A DNA stretch of 64,000 nt from contig NZ_FZNZ01000004.1 in assembly GCF_900187995.1 (NCBI RefSeq), forward strand, positions 1 through 64,000, given 5' to 3'. Position 1 is the stretch's first letter. Every line of letters begins with the position of its first letter. This DNA is from Prevotella jejuni (GTDB lineage Bacteria > Bacteroidota > Bacteroidia > Bacteroidales > Bacteroidaceae). Below, piece by piece: positions 35,661 to 45,093 of the stretch. The position numbers and the translations under genes are program-made. The notes under the pieces were generated by a model that was not told the origin of the DNA, did no database searches, and saw nothing but the letters and a program-made list of their open reading frames with translations.

Positions 35661-35668
35661 TAATTTTG
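35661..35668 (+). promoter_or_regulatory. -7 box of hpt-adk
   Basis: TAATTTTG at 35661-35668, 24 bases before the hpt start. A TTG at the ideal -33 distance is not evident, so the call rests on the -7 element and position. Confidence 0.5.
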
Positions 35669-35691
35669 CGCTAAATTATAAATAAAGAAGC

Positions 35692-36231
35692 ATGAGTCGC
35701 GTAACAATTAAGGATAAAACGTTTGAGACATCTATACCAGAAGCGGAGATTCTGGATAGGGTGAAACAGGTAGCAGAGCGTATTAATAAGGATTTTGAAG
35801 GTAAGAAACCATTGTTCCTTGCCGTGTTGAATGGTTCTTTTATGTATGCCTCTGACTTGATGAAGAATATCACTATCCCATGTGAAATATCTTTTGTCAA
35901 GTTAGCCTCTTATCAGGGTGTTACTTCAACAGGCACTATCAAGGAGATTATCGGTTTGAATGAAGACATCCGTGGCAGGGAGGTCATCATTGTAGAAGAT
36001 ATTGTTGATACAGGTGCAACGATGAAGCGTATGCTCGAGACACTTGGTACACGTGAGCCAGCAGGACTACATATTACAACCTTACTATTGAAGCCAGGTA
36101 AGCTTACAGTACCTTTGAACATAGAGTATGCAGCTATTGAAATACCAAACGACTTTATTGTTGGCTATGGACTCGACTACGATCAAGAGGGTCGTAACTT
36201 AAGGGATATATACACATTAGTACAAGAATAA
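35692..36231 (+). CDS. hpt: Hypoxanthine phosphoribosyltransferase
   Basis: 179 residues, type I phosphoribosyltransferase. FLAVLNGSFMYASDLMKNI near 42-60 and the PRPP motif EVIIVEDIVDTGATMK near 97-112 are clear; the flexible-loop SYQGVTSTG precedes it. It converts hypoxanthine or guanine to the monophosphate in purine salvage. Its stop overlaps the adk ATG by one base, so the two are translationally coupled. Confidence 0.93.
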   Translation: MSRVTIKDKTFETSIPEAEILDRVKQVAERINKDFEGKKPLFLAVLNGSFMYASDLMKNITIPCEISFVKLASYQGVTSTGTIKEIIGLNEDIRGREVIIVEDIVDTGATMKRMLETLGTREPAGLHITTLLLKPGKLTVPLNIEYAAIEIPNDFIVGYGLDYDQEGRNLRDIYTLVQE

Positions 36232-36803
36232 TGAAGAATATTGTGATTTTTGGTGCGCCAGGTGCAGGTAAAGGCACTCAGAGCGACAGGATGATTGAGG
36301 AGTATGGGTTCGGTCATATCTCTACAGGTGACGTACTTCGTAATGAGATAAAGAATGGTACAGAACTCGGTAAAACGGCAAAAGGCTACATTGACAATGG
36401 TCAGCTCATTCCAGACGAGTTGATGATAGACATCCTTGCAAGCGTCTATGACAGCTTTGGAAAGGAGCATAAGGGAGTTATCTTCGATGGTTTCCCACGC
36501 ACTATCCCACAAGCAGAAGCATTGAAGAAGATGCTGGCTGAGCGTGGTCACAACGTAGCAGCAATGATTGAACTATTTGTTCCAGAGGAAGAGTTGATGA
36601 AGCGTCTACTTCTCCGTGGACAGCAGAGTGGTCGTTCAGACGATAACGAGGAGACTATTAAGAAGCGTCTTAACGTGTATCACAATCAGACTTCTCCATT
36701 AATCGACTGGTACAAGGGTGAGAATATCCACCATCATGTGGAAGGTCTCGGAACTGTAGATGATATCTTCGCACGTATTGCGTCTGTTATTGAAGAACTT
36801 TAA
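36231..36803 (+). CDS. adk: Adenylate kinase (short form)
   Basis: 190 residues. P-loop GAPGAGKGTQ near 7-16, GFGHISTGDVLRNEI, the GFPRT motif near 85-89, and LLRGQQSGRSDDNEETIKKRL, in which the lid is short and lacks zinc cysteines, so it is a short-lid type. It interconverts 2 ADP with ATP and AMP. Cotranscribed with hpt. A terminator follows at 36811-36877. Confidence 0.95.
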   Translation: MKNIVIFGAPGAGKGTQSDRMIEEYGFGHISTGDVLRNEIKNGTELGKTAKGYIDNGQLIPDELMIDILASVYDSFGKEHKGVIFDGFPRTIPQAEALKKMLAERGHNVAAMIELFVPEEELMKRLLLRGQQSGRSDDNEETIKKRLNVYHNQTSPLIDWYKGENIHHHVEGLGTVDDIFARIASVIEEL

Positions 36804-36810
36804 TATACTG

Positions 36811-36877
36811 GCTGATAGGTGTTAGGTATGGGCAGATACTATATGTATTGTCTTTTCCTAAAGCCTATCAGCTTTTT
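36811..36877 (+). terminator. Terminator of hpt-adk
   Basis: GCTGATAGG at 36811-36819 pairs with CCTATCAGC at 36864-36872, followed by TTTTT. The loop is long (about 44 bases) but the stem and U-run are good. Confidence 0.7.
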
Positions 36878-36956
36878 GCTAATTAGACCTTAAATAATAA
36901 AAGGTCAGTTGATATAAACGATTATTCATACTATTCTCTAACATTCATCACTTGCT

Positions 36957-38129
36957 ATGGCTGATTCGAATTTTGTTGATTATGTAAAGATATACTGCCG
37001 CTCTGGTAAGGGAGGTAGAGGTTCCATGCACCTTCGTCATGTGAAGTATAACCCTAATGGAGGCCCAGATGGTGGCGACGGTGGCAAAGGTGGAAGCGTT
37101 TATCTGCGTGGTAACCACAATTATTGGACGCTGTTGCACTTGAAGTTTCAGCGTCACATTTATGCTGAACATGGTGGTAATGGTGGTCGTGACAAGTGTC
37201 ATGGTACGGATGGTAAGGATGTTTATATCGACGTTCCCTGTGGTACTGTTGTCTATGATGCCGAGACGGGCAAGTATGTCTGTGATGTTATGCACGACGG
37301 ACAGACGGTATTGCTGTTGAAAGGTGGACGTGGTGGATTGGGTAACTTTCAGTTCCGTACATCCACAAATCAGGCTCCCCGTTATGCACAACCAGGTGAA
37401 CCAATGCAGGAGATGACTGTTATTCTTGAGTTGAAGTTGCTCGCTGATGTCGGTCTGGTGGGTTTTCCGAATGCAGGTAAGTCTACTTTGCTTTCTTCTC
37501 TCTCAAGTGCAAAGCCCAAGATAGCCAACTATCCCTTCACAACAATGGAACCTTCGTTAGGAATTGTCAGCTATCGTGACAACCAGAGCTTCGTGATGGC
37601 CGATATTCCAGGTATCATTGAAGGGGCAAGCGAAGGTAAGGGACTCGGCTTGCGCTTCCTCCGTCATATCGAGCGCAACTCCCTTCTCCTCTTTATGGTA
37701 CCAGGGGATACAGACGACATCAAGCGCGAGTATGAGATACTACTTAATGAGTTGCAGCAGTTTAATCCTGAGATGCTCGACAAGCACCGTGTTTTAGCGG
37801 TAACAAAGAGCGACCTTCTTGATGATGAACTCATTGAGATGCTGCGCGAGACATTGCCAACCGACCTTCCTGTAGTCTTCATTTCAGCAGTTACTGGACA
37901 AGGTCTTGATGAGCTGAAGGATATTCTATGGAGGGAACTGAACGCTGAGAGTAATAAGCTACAGGGTATTCTCTCAGAAGACACACTTGTCCATCGTGAT
38001 AAGGATATGTCACGTTTTGCAGCCGAGTTAGCGGCTGAGGATGCTGATATAGATGATGTAGAAGAGGTTGGAATAGACGAGTTAGATGAGGTGGAAGACC
38101 TCGAAGATTTTGAATATACGGATGATTAA
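36957..38129 (+). CDS. obgE: Obg-family GTPase
   Basis: 390 residues. N-terminal Gly-rich Obg fold ([31 protein letters not shown]) over about 1-158, then a G domain: G1 GFPNAGKST near 168-176, G3 [16 protein letters not shown] near 214-229, G4 VTKSDLLD near 283-290, G5 ISAVTG near 312-317. The C-terminus is very acidic ([21 protein letters not shown]). Obg helps 50S ribosome maturation and stress control. Its end overlaps the pgeF start. Confidence 0.95.
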   Translation: MADSNFVDYVKIYCRSGKGGRGSMHLRHVKYNPNGGPDGGDGGKGGSVYLRGNHNYWTLLHLKFQRHIYAEHGGNGGRDKCHGTDGKDVYIDVPCGTVVYDAETGKYVCDVMHDGQTVLLLKGGRGGLGNFQFRTSTNQAPRYAQPGEPMQEMTVILELKLLADVGLVGFPNAGKSTLLSSLSSAKPKIANYPFTTMEPSLGIVSYRDNQSFVMADIPGIIEGASEGKGLGLRFLRHIERNSLLLFMVPGDTDDIKREYEILLNELQQFNPEMLDKHRVLAVTKSDLLDDELIEMLRETLPTDLPVVFISAVTGQGLDELKDILWRELNAESNKLQGILSEDTLVHRDKDMSRFAAELAAEDADIDDVEEVGIDELDEVEDLEDFEYTDD

Positions 38130-38901
38130 GCCTGTTCTACATTACTTTAATCTTGCCGACGAGGTAGTCTGCTTTAGTACTACCCGCCATGGCGGTGTTA
38201 GCAAGGGGAAACTTGCAACACTCAATATCAACCCTCATCGGGGGGATGACCCATCTGCTGTAGCTGAAAATCTGCAGGCCGTAGCTGCAGAGATTGGCGT
38301 CAAAGCAGATAAGATTGTCCGTCTTCATCAGATACATGAGACGCACTGTCTTACCGTGACGGATGATTTCTTCCATCTTTCAGCCGCTGAACAGTATGAG
38401 AGGGAAGAAGGGAAAGATGCTGTCGTTACCGATTGTCGTAACGTTTGCATTGGTGTTCATACGGCCGATTGTGTTCCTATTCTTTTTTACGACCCCGTTC
38501 ACTCTGCTATTGGGGCAGCCCATGCCGGTTGGCGTGGCACGGTGCAACGTATCGCTCAACATACACTTCGTAAGATGACAGAACTGTACGGTACCAACCC
38601 AAAGGAGCTTAAGGCGGTTGTAGGACCATGTATCTCATTAAAGAACTTTGAGGTTGGTCAGGAGGTATATGACGCCTTTTCTGAAGCAGGCTTCCCTATG
38701 GAACGTATTGCACGGATGTATGAGAAATGGCATATCGACCTTCCGCTCTGTAATCAACTTCAATTAGAAGAACTCGGTGTACCAACTGCTAACATCCTTC
38801 AGGCGGCTATCTGCACCTATGATAATGCTTCAGAATTCTTCTCAGCACGTATTCTAAAGGAGGGATTTGGCACTATTTACACTGGTATAGCCCTGCGATA
38901 A
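38122..38901 (+). CDS. pgeF: Peptidoglycan editing factor PgeF (YfiH/laccase-domain protein)
   Basis: 259 residues from the ATG at 38122, overlapping the obgE stop by eight bases; the longer ORF start lies inside obgE. Family motifs: [10 protein letters not shown] near 18-27, LHQIHETHC near 70-78, [11 protein letters not shown] near 114-124, [14 protein letters not shown] near 132-145 and GPCIS near 171. The His/Cys set forms the metal and active site. The enzyme removes misincorporated residues from cell-wall precursors. Confidence 0.9.
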   Translation: MIKPVLHYFNLADEVVCFSTTRHGGVSKGKLATLNINPHRGDDPSAVAENLQAVAAEIGVKADKIVRLHQIHETHCLTVTDDFFHLSAAEQYEREEGKDAVVTDCRNVCIGVHTADCVPILFYDPVHSAIGAAHAGWRGTVQRIAQHTLRKMTELYGTNPKELKAVVGPCISLKNFEVGQEVYDAFSEAGFPMERIARMYEKWHIDLPLCNQLQLEELGVPTANILQAAICTYDNASEFFSARILKEGFGTIYTGIALR

Positions 38902-38913
38902 ATTTCCGCATGA

Positions 38914-39010
38914 CGTGTTGTCACATATTTATTGTCATGTAAATAAATATTTCTTGTCGTGAAAATAAATCTTTCTTGTCGTGAAGAAAAATATTTCTTA
39001 TCATGAAAAG
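38914..39010. repeat. 22-bp periodic array A3
   Basis: CATG(A/T)/CGTGA at 38936, 38958, 38980 and 39002, with a degenerate unit at 38914, all 22 bases apart; centres AAATATTT or AAATCTTT. Located between pgeF and a lipoprotein gene. Confidence 0.9.
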
Positions 39011-39112
39011 AATTCGAGAAGGGTGTTTGTGTAAGTGGTGTTGAGCGTTCAGATCGGGATATAATAAGGTGAGGAAATGTGATTGAAAGGCATGTCTTTG
39101 TGAATAATTTAG

Positions 39113-39120
39113 TATCTTTG
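39113..39120 (+). promoter_or_regulatory. -7 box upstream of the 39168 gene
   Basis: TATCTTTG at 39113-39120. No well-spaced TTG, so only the -7 element is claimed. Confidence 0.45.
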
Positions 39121-39167
39121 CTGTCTAAGGAGACGTTTATTCCGTACCGAGATATTTGTTGTATCGT

Positions 39168-40259
39168 ATGAAGAAAATCGTGTTTTTCCTATCAATATGT
39201 ATGCTTTTGGTTGCATGTACAGACAAGCGACAAGGACAGATAGCGAAAGTTCTCTTTCTATTGAATAGGACAGGAACATACTATGAAAGGTCTAATGCTG
39301 ATAGTAGACAGTGTTATCTCAATGTTGATAGTTTGTTGGATTGTATAGACACAACTAATATAAAGACGTCCAAAGGGGCAAGAGCCTTTCCTATTGTGCA
39401 GCCTTTGTTAGACTCATTATGTACTACAAAAGAACTTTGTGAACTCACAAGTAGGAGCTATTCCGCAGTCGTTCGTCTTGCTGCCACAGATGCTCTGATA
39501 CGTCGAAAGTATGTACATTTAGAAGACATATTGCTTTCGAATTATACAGATACGACGAGGATAGGTGTCTGTTCAGGCGATGTTGGGTGGGAAGAACGTG
39601 TTGGTAGTGTGTTCTTACGTAATGTTCAGTCGTGTAGAAAAAAGGCGGTCATTAGTAAAGAAGATTCTTTGCGCAATGACTCATTAGCACTTTATGCAGT
39701 AGGATTGTCCAATTATCTATATACCAGAAGACTCTTATTACGACTCCCACCGAAGGCGAGTTATTACGCAAGAATAAAGGAGATTGTGCTTAAGGAGCAA
39801 ACCTATCAAGCGTTGAAAGCCTTAGCTCGCTTTCGTAGAGAGGGAGATAAAGCGATTTTAATGAGTGCTTTGTCTCGTTATGCAAACGAGGAAGAGGATG
39901 TAGAAAGTGAAGATGATGAAACCAATAACGCCTTGTTGGCGGTTACGGTTTGGCCTTGTCAGGAATTTATCCCGATGTTGATGCGTATCCGAGACGATGA
40001 GGTTAAGAAGGATAATAATAGTATGCTGCCACGTAGCAAATACTTATTTGAGGCTGTAATGGCCTACAACAACCAGTGGGCCTACAACTTTATTGACGCA
40101 ACACTTGCCTTGTCATCAAAAAAGAACGACCGTGAGTATAGCTCTGATATAACGATGGCAACAAACTTCCATTCGGCTATGTTGTCTCATTATAATCCTC
40201 GTTTTGCCAGCTTATTAAGGAAGTATCCTGGTGAAGACTTTGGTGATGGCTATGAATAG
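39168..40259 (+). CDS. Lipoprotein with helical-repeat character, unknown function
   Basis: 363 residues from the ATG at 39168; an upstream in-frame TTG is less likely. Signal peptide with lipobox LVAC (Cys about 17). The mature part is rich in helices and Leu/Arg (LRLPPKASYYARIKEIVLKEQTYQALKALARFRREGD, AILMSALSRYANEEED), resembling HEAT-like helical repeats, but no family is recognised. It is monocistronic and shares a bidirectional terminator with the convergent small gene at 40345. Confidence 0.75.
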   Translation: MKKIVFFLSICMLLVACTDKRQGQIAKVLFLLNRTGTYYERSNADSRQCYLNVDSLLDCIDTTNIKTSKGARAFPIVQPLLDSLCTTKELCELTSRSYSAVVRLAATDALIRRKYVHLEDILLSNYTDTTRIGVCSGDVGWEERVGSVFLRNVQSCRKKAVISKEDSLRNDSLALYAVGLSNYLYTRRLLLRLPPKASYYARIKEIVLKEQTYQALKALARFRREGDKAILMSALSRYANEEEDVESEDDETNNALLAVTVWPCQEFIPMLMRIRDDEVKKDNNSMLPRSKYLFEAVMAYNNQWAYNFIDATLALSSKKNDREYSSDITMATNFHSAMLSHYNPRFASLLRKYPGEDFGDGYE

Positions 40260-40276
40260 ACAGCCGTTTCATCAAT

Positions 40277-40337
40277 AACAAACGCCCTCATTTCTCCAAA
40301 TCCCTTTGATAGGGGCGGACAAACGAGGGCGTTTGTT
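40277..40337. terminator. Bidirectional hairpin between convergent genes
   Basis: AACAAACGCCCTC at 40277-40289 and GAGGGCGTTTGTT at 40325-40337 form a perfect 13-base stem. It lies between the plus gene ending at 40259 and the minus gene ending at 40345, with weak T/A tracts on both sides. Confidence 0.75.
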
Positions 40338-40344
40338 GATTTAT

Positions 40345-40530
40345 TTACTTGTGTCGGTTGGCACGTTGCTGACGGTATTTCGCCTTCTGCTTAGCACTGC
40401 CAGAGCCATGAGCACCAGTTATATATTTCTTTTTCTTGGCTTTGGTTTTCACCTTGCCATCATCGGTCTTGGGTTTCGAGGCACCTCGAAAGACCACTCC
40501 ACTCTCGATGATTTCATCTATATCGCTCAT
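40345..40530 (-). CDS. Small basic Lys-rich protein
   Basis: 61 residues: an acidic start (MSDIDEIIESGVVFRG) and a very basic rest (KTKAKKKKYITGAHGSGSAKQKAKYRQQRANRHK). It begins 11 bases after the AICAR transformylase stop on the same strand, so it is likely co-transcribed, and ends at the bidirectional terminator. The basic composition suggests RNA or ribosome binding. I recognise no named family. The opposite-strand ORF at 40306-40536 has no such features. Confidence 0.6.
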   Translation of the reverse strand: MSDIDEIIESGVVFRGASKPKTDDGKVKTKAKKKKYITGAHGSGSAKQKAKYRQQRANRHK

Positions 40531-40541
40531 ATTTAATCTCT

Positions 40542-41723
40542 TTAATGATGGAATAAACGAACGCCTGTAAAGGCCATTGCGATGTTATACTTATCACATG
40601 TGTCGATGACATGGTCGTCACGAATACTCCCTCCGGCCTGTGCTATATACTTTACACCACTCTTGTGCGCACGCTCAATATTGTCGCCAAATGGGAAGAA
40701 TGCGTCAGAACCAAGTGCAACACCAGTGTTTTTGGCAATCCACTCCTTACGCTCTTCACGTGTCAGAGGCTCTGGACATTCTGTAAAGAACTGTTGCCAT
40801 ACGCCATCTTGCAGCACGTCTTCATACTCGTCAGAGATGTAGATGTTGATAGTATTGTCCCTATCAGCACGGCGAATATCCTTCTTGAATGGGAGGTTCA
40901 TAACCTTTGGGCACTGACGTAGCCACCATTCGTCAGCCTTATTACCAGCTAAACGGGTACAGTGGATGCGACTCTGCTGTCCAGCCCCAATCCCTATAGC
41001 TTGTCCATCAGCCACATAACAAACCGAATTACTCTGAGTATATTTCAAAGTAATCAACGATATGATAAGATCTCGCTTGGCATTCGCAGTGAAAGTCTTG
41101 TTCTTTGTAGGAATGTTCTCGAAGAGCTTGGGGTCATCAAGCTTCACTTCGTTGCGCCCTTGTTCAAAGGTAATACCGAAGACTTGCTTTCTCTCGATAG
41201 GAGCAGGTACATAGTCAGGGTCAATCTTGATAACATTGTATGTCCCCTTACGCTTCGCCTTTAGAATCTCTAAAGCCTCCGGAGTATAGTCAGGGGCTAT
41301 CACACCGTCGCTAACCTCACGTTTGATAAGTAGCGCAGTCTCCTTGTCGCAGGTGTCACTAAGGGCACAGAAGTCACCGTATGAGCACATACGGTCGGCT
41401 CCACGAGCACGTGCATAGGCACTGGCAAGCGGTGTAAGCTCGAAGTCAACATCATCGACAAAGTAAATCTTCTTGAGTGTCTCACTCAAAGGAAGACCTA
41501 CTGCAGCGCCAGCTGGGCTGACATGCTTGAATGATGCGGCTGCAGGAAGACCCGTAGCAGCCTTCAGCTCCTTAACAAGCTGCCAACTGTTGAGTGCATC
41601 AAGAAAGTTAATGTAGCCTGGACGACCACTGAGAACTGTGATGGGGAGTTCGCCTTCCTCCATATAGATACGTGAAGGCTTCTGGTTCGGATTGCATCCG
41701 TACTTAAGAGCTAATTCTTTCAT
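40542..41723 (-). CDS. AICAR transformylase, formyltransferase domain only (PurH-like)
   Basis: 393 residues from the ATG at 41723 (MKELALKYGCNPNQKPSR); the ORF extends upstream but that part is unlike the family. It matches only the AICAR formyltransferase half of PurH: LKYGCNPNQKPS, SFKHVSPAGAAVG near 64-76, KRDLIISLITLKYTQSNSVCY, GIGAGQQSRIHC near 248-259, and GSDAFFPFGDNIERAHKSGVKYI near 345-367. The IMP cyclohydrolase domain is absent, so the last step of purine synthesis must be done by another gene. A minus-strand -7 box TACCTTTG is at 41762-41755. Confidence 0.88.
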   Translation of the reverse strand: MKELALKYGCNPNQKPSRIYMEEGELPITVLSGRPGYINFLDALNSWQLVKELKAATGLPAAASFKHVSPAGAAVGLPLSETLKKIYFVDDVDFELTPLASAYARARGADRMCSYGDFCALSDTCDKETALLIKREVSDGVIAPDYTPEALEILKAKRKGTYNVIKIDPDYVPAPIERKQVFGITFEQGRNEVKLDDPKLFENIPTKNKTFTANAKRDLIISLITLKYTQSNSVCYVADGQAIGIGAGQQSRIHCTRLAGNKADEWWLRQCPKVMNLPFKKDIRRADRDNTINIYISDEYEDVLQDGVWQQFFTECPEPLTREERKEWIAKNTGVALGSDAFFPFGDNIERAHKSGVKYIAQAGGSIRDDHVIDTCDKYNIAMAFTGVRLFHH

Positions 41724-41950
41724 ATAACTTATGTGGTATATGTAAATGGTTATGCAAAGGTAAGGAAAAATAATGGAATACGTTGTTACGGTCGTTGTTT
41801 TTAAGTAAAATAGCCCTTCAGGTTTGTTTCTTTTGAAAGAAATCATTACTTTTACACTCGATAAAAATTAATCTTTGGAGCATAGAGGGCTGTCTTGTCA
41901 TTGACTATACACCCTCGGCTACCTTTAATCCCTTACAAATTATAATAGAT

Positions 41951-42325
41951 ATGCAAGCATTACACACAGACAAGGCACCTGCTGCAGTAGGTCCTTACAG
42001 CCAGGCCATCGAGGCTAACGGTTTCATTTTCGCATCTGGTCAGCTCCCTATTGACCCAGCTACCAATGCTTTCGCTGAAGGAGGTGTGAAGGAACAGACA
42101 CGCCAATCACTCACGAATGCACGTAACGTGTTGGCTTCTGCTGGTGTTGACCTGTCTCATGTCGTTAAGACAACAGTATTCCTTTCAGATATGGAGAACT
42201 TCGCAGCGATGAATGAGGTTTATGCTGAGTTCTTCAAGGAACCTTATCCTGCCCGCTCAGCCTTCGCTGTCAAAGCTTTGCCAAAGGGTGCACTCGTTGA
42301 GGTGGAGTGCATTGCTGTGAAGTAA
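41951..42325 (+). CDS. ridA: RidA-family enamine/imine deaminase
   Basis: 124 residues, typical length. KAPAAVGPYSQAIEANGFIFASGQLPIDP near 9-37, NVLASAGVDLSHVVKTTVFLSDMENF and PYPARSAFAVKALPKGALVEVECIA; the conserved Arg (PARSA) and Glu (VEVECIA) of active RidA are present. It hydrolyses 2-aminoacrylate and related enamines produced by PLP enzymes. Monocistronic, divergent from the AICAR transformylase gene. Confidence 0.92.
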   Translation: MQALHTDKAPAAVGPYSQAIEANGFIFASGQLPIDPATNAFAEGGVKEQTRQSLTNARNVLASAGVDLSHVVKTTVFLSDMENFAAMNEVYAEFFKEPYPARSAFAVKALPKGALVEVECIAVK

Positions 42326-43173
42326 GGTGGTGTGATTTATCTAATCGCATGCTCTTAGCTTGTGGGGAGGATGGTCTGTTCTCTCATGGAATGGCACAGA
42401 TGTTTACATACGAGTAACGCTCATCTGGATTTATCCCAATCGTTTTGATGTAAATAATTTTCACCTCTCTCGGAAACAGTATATGCCCTTCAAGCTAAGA
42501 GAAGAGGCCTAATTAGATTGCAGAATATGCCCTTCTTGCCTATAGAAGACGCCCTTCTTGATGCAAGAAGGGCGTCTTCTGCAATGCTGTTTGTAATATG
42601 CTGATATAGTGAGGATTATAAGCTTGATAGTTGAGGATGTTATATTCCTGCTATGAGAGAGCTTTTCTCTATAATATGTAATGATTTTTTATGTATCTAC
42701 AAATGCCCTTGAGATAGGGAGAAGAAGATATGGAACATTCATTAAAAAGTCGATTGCACTGGTAGAAAATCTTAAAAGAGGAACGTTTTGTTGCTTAGGA
42801 AGATAGATAGAAAGGGTAGGAAAGACGATAATCACCCCTTTTTCTGTCGTTATATGATGTGTTTGCACGAATGGTATTAAGGCTTAATCGCCTTCCGAAA
42901 TGCTGTTGGAATGGAGGATAGAAAGGGGCGGATAAGGCGTTAGATAACTCAGAATAAGGTTTGTTAGATTAGGTTCTTCTTTATTAGAAAACGACGTAAG
43001 GCGTTCTAAGTCAAAGTGGTATCGCATAGTGATGGAACTCATTAAATTATTACCCCTTCGTTCACAAGTTTAATTAACATATTTAACGTTGAGAAAAGTC
43101 GTTGAATATTACTTAATTACTTATTCTTTTATTACTTTTGTAACACGTTAGTATTTATACTGGAGAATGAGGT
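42326..43173. other. Long non-coding region
   Basis: No credible gene. The only structured part is the 22-bp array with perfect hairpin at 42534-42582. A -7 box TACTTTTG at 43133-43140 near the right end serves the gene at 43174. Confidence 0.6.
42534..42582. repeat. 22-bp periodic array B2 with a perfect 17-bp hairpin
   Basis: TCTTG at 42534 and 42556 and a degenerate TCTG at 42578, 22 bases apart. AGAAGACGCCCTTCTTG at 42544-42560 and its exact complement at 42564-42580 flank a 3-base loop. Same family as arrays at 22844 and 58693. Confidence 0.85.
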
Positions 43174-43458
43174 ATGAGAAAGAAGCTTAGAACCATTATC
43201 GAGGAGCTTGGGCAAAGGACGAATATGCGTAAAGAGCTGGCTTCCGATTTGGAGAGATTGTCTGACAGGTTAGCACTTTATCACATCCACTTGGGGTCAG
43301 CATCGTTGAAGAAGCTGATAGGCTATTTCAAGGGGATAGAAAAACCTTCTAAAAAAACATTAGATAGGCTGGCTCTCTTTGCAGGGTTCCAAAACTGGAA
43401 GGATTTAAGTGCTGCTTTGCATGGCGAAAACGATGCGAAGTTGAATTATGAAGATTAA
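43174..43458 (+). CDS. Small HTH-like protein
   Basis: 94 residues. The second half, SASLKKLIGYFKGIEKPSKKTLDRLALFAGFQNWKDL (about 46-83), follows the pattern S-x-x-L-K-R-L-x-G-Y...S..TL..LA.F.G(F/Y)..W..(F/L) that I know from the N-terminal helix-turn-helix modules of many Bacteroidota proteins. The first 40 residues are helical and charged. It is likely DNA-binding or a regulator, monocistronic, in a region otherwise without genes. A -7 box TACTTTTG lies at 43133-43140. Confidence 0.65.
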   Translation: MRKKLRTIIEELGQRTNMRKELASDLERLSDRLALYHIHLGSASLKKLIGYFKGIEKPSKKTLDRLALFAGFQNWKDLSAALHGENDAKLNYED

Positions 43459-43756
43459 GTACTCCATTGTATGATGGGGTAGGGGATGGTCTTGAAGACT
43501 GGATGCTGAAAGACTGTCTGTGAGGGTTTGTAGGGACATACGGTAGGTTTATCCGCAGCAAAGGCCTGTTATGAGATAAACAAGGCGTATATCCCTACAT
43601 TGTTTTAATGCCACCTTTGATAGAGGAATACCACGTCTCGGGGTTAAGCGAAAAGTGAGATGTAAGTTTGTATGTAAGTTCTTAGGATTATTGATTTCGC
43701 TCTCTTTCTAACGTGTCACAGGTGAGGTAGTGGTAAATAAACCTTTTGAGAGACAA
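43459..43756. other. Non-coding region
   Basis: Nothing convincing between the HTH-like gene and the L19 terminator; short ORFs here are random in composition. Confidence 0.5.
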
Positions 43757-43790
43757 ATAAAAAAGCCCGAAACCAATGGTTTCGAGCTTT
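43757..43790 (-). terminator. Terminator of rplS
   Basis: On the minus strand, AGCTCGAAACCAT and ATGGTTTCGGGCT (43788 to 43764) form a stem with one mismatch/G-U and are followed by TTTTTTATT. Confidence 0.8.
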
Positions 43791-43813
43791 TATTTTCTTG
43801 GATTCTCAAGGAT

Positions 43814-44176
43814 TTACTTTTCAACAGCAACGGTTCTCTTCTCCTTGATGCGTGCAGCCTTACCTGTAAGATTACGTAGGTAGTAGAGTTTCGCACGGCG
43901 AACCTTACCACGCTTGTTCACCTCGATAGAATCGATGTTAGGTGACTCAATAGGGAAGATACGCTCAACACCGATGGTGCCTGACATCTTACGAACAGTG
44001 AAACGCTTCTTCTCTCCATGACCAGAAATCTTGATTACTACGCCACGGTAGAGCTGAATACGCTGCTTATTACCCTCGACGATTTTGTAAGCGACAGTGA
44101 TAGTGTCACCAGCCTTGAACTCTGGGAACTGCTTGCCGGTTGCAAATGCTTCTTCAGCAACTTTAATTAAATCCAT
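43814..44176 (-). CDS. rplS: 50S ribosomal protein L19
   Basis: 120 residues, normal length. [52 protein letters not shown] and [23 protein letters not shown] are the conserved L19 blocks. L19 lies at the 30S-50S interface. Single gene; promoter at 44294-44265 on the minus strand and terminator at 43788-43757. Confidence 0.97.
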   Translation of the reverse strand: MDLIKVAEEAFATGKQFPEFKAGDTITVAYKIVEGNKQRIQLYRGVVIKISGHGEKKRFTVRKMSGTIGVERIFPIESPNIDSIEVNKRGKVRRAKLYYLRNLTGKAARIKEKRTVAVEK

Positions 44177-44264
44177 TGTCTTTTATTAATTAAATATTGT
44201 TTGTCGTTCCAACGTAACATAGTCCATGACTCTTCCACGACCAGCGGTTACGCCAAAAGCGATG

Positions 44265-44294
44265 CAAAGTTACTACTTTTCAATGAAATGACAA
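44265..44294 (-). promoter_or_regulatory. Promoter of rplS
   Basis: On the minus strand, TTG (44294-44292), a 19-base spacer and TAACTTTG (44272-44265). Confidence 0.65.
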
Positions 44295-44310
44295 AGTATT
44301 TATATGCTTT

Positions 44311-45045
44311 TTAATGCTTATTTGTTGCAAGCACCTTTGCAATCTCCTTCTTTGCCTTAGCCATTTGCTTCTGGAAAGCATCTGATGACTGTACGGCAGC
44401 AAAGCCTACACTTGCACAGAGACGGCCTGCGTCGACATCGCTCTGATAGTGGTATCCACAGATTACTCGGCTCTGACCATATTCGTAGGCATGCTTCATG
44501 ATTTCGTTGCCACGGGATGGGTTCAACGCTGTTAAGGTCAATCCGAAAATCCATCCACGGCAAGTATGACCAGAAGGATAGGAACCGTTGTTGATTAATT
44601 CTGCCTCGAACTGTGGTTGGAGGGTATGCTCATGGAACTGAGCAAATGGACGCTTGCGCATATACTTAGCCTTGGCGCGGTCGACAGCATGGTTACCATC
44701 AATACCAATCATACACATGAGCTTGTAAGTCTCAGGTGTCTTCTCTGGTGTGATGAGCATGCCAAAGGAAGGAGCAAAGCCTACGAGGACTGAATCAACA
44801 TCAAAGTTAGCATCGAACTTAGCCTGTGCAGCACGCTCTTTGTCCTCTCTCATCTTGCGACCCCACCAATACTGACGGAAGTCATAGTCGAACTGATAGG
44901 ATGCTGTGTCTGGTGGGGCTGGGAGGTAGATACCGGCATCTGGCATGTCAGCCTCTGGTATGAACGACTGCTTCTTGTAATCCTGAGCATTCACCGTCAT
45001 GCCTATTAATAGCATAACAAAGCTTACGAACAAACTCTTTCTCAT
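44311..45045 (-). CDS. Class A non-specific acid phosphatase (PAP2 superfamily)
   Basis: 244 residues from the ATG at 45045 (MRKSLFVSFVMLLIGMTVNAQ), which gives a clean signal peptide; the longer ORF overlaps the promoter. The three PAP2 motifs are clear: KYMRKRPF near 133-140, GSYPSGHT near 162-169, and SRVICGYHYQSDVDAGR near 200-216 (His and Asp of the active site). It should release phosphate from organic monoesters in the periplasm, as PhoC/PhoN do. Confidence 0.9.
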   Translation of the reverse strand: MRKSLFVSFVMLLIGMTVNAQDYKKQSFIPEADMPDAGIYLPAPPDTASYQFDYDFRQYWWGRKMREDKERAAQAKFDANFDVDSVLVGFAPSFGMLITPEKTPETYKLMCMIGIDGNHAVDRAKAKYMRKRPFAQFHEHTLQPQFEAELINNGSYPSGHTCRGWIFGLTLTALNPSRGNEIMKHAYEYGQSRVICGYHYQSDVDAGRLCASVGFAAVQSSDAFQKQMAKAKKEIAKVLATNKH

Positions 45046-45093
45046 AATGAATAGTTGTTTTAATGAATTTAAGTTGATATGTGTTATATGCTG

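Noticed and set aside
40306..40536. 76-residue plus ORF opposite the Lys-rich gene
   Set aside because: Begins within the bidirectional terminator region; the minus frame has better context and follows the AICAR transformylase gene.
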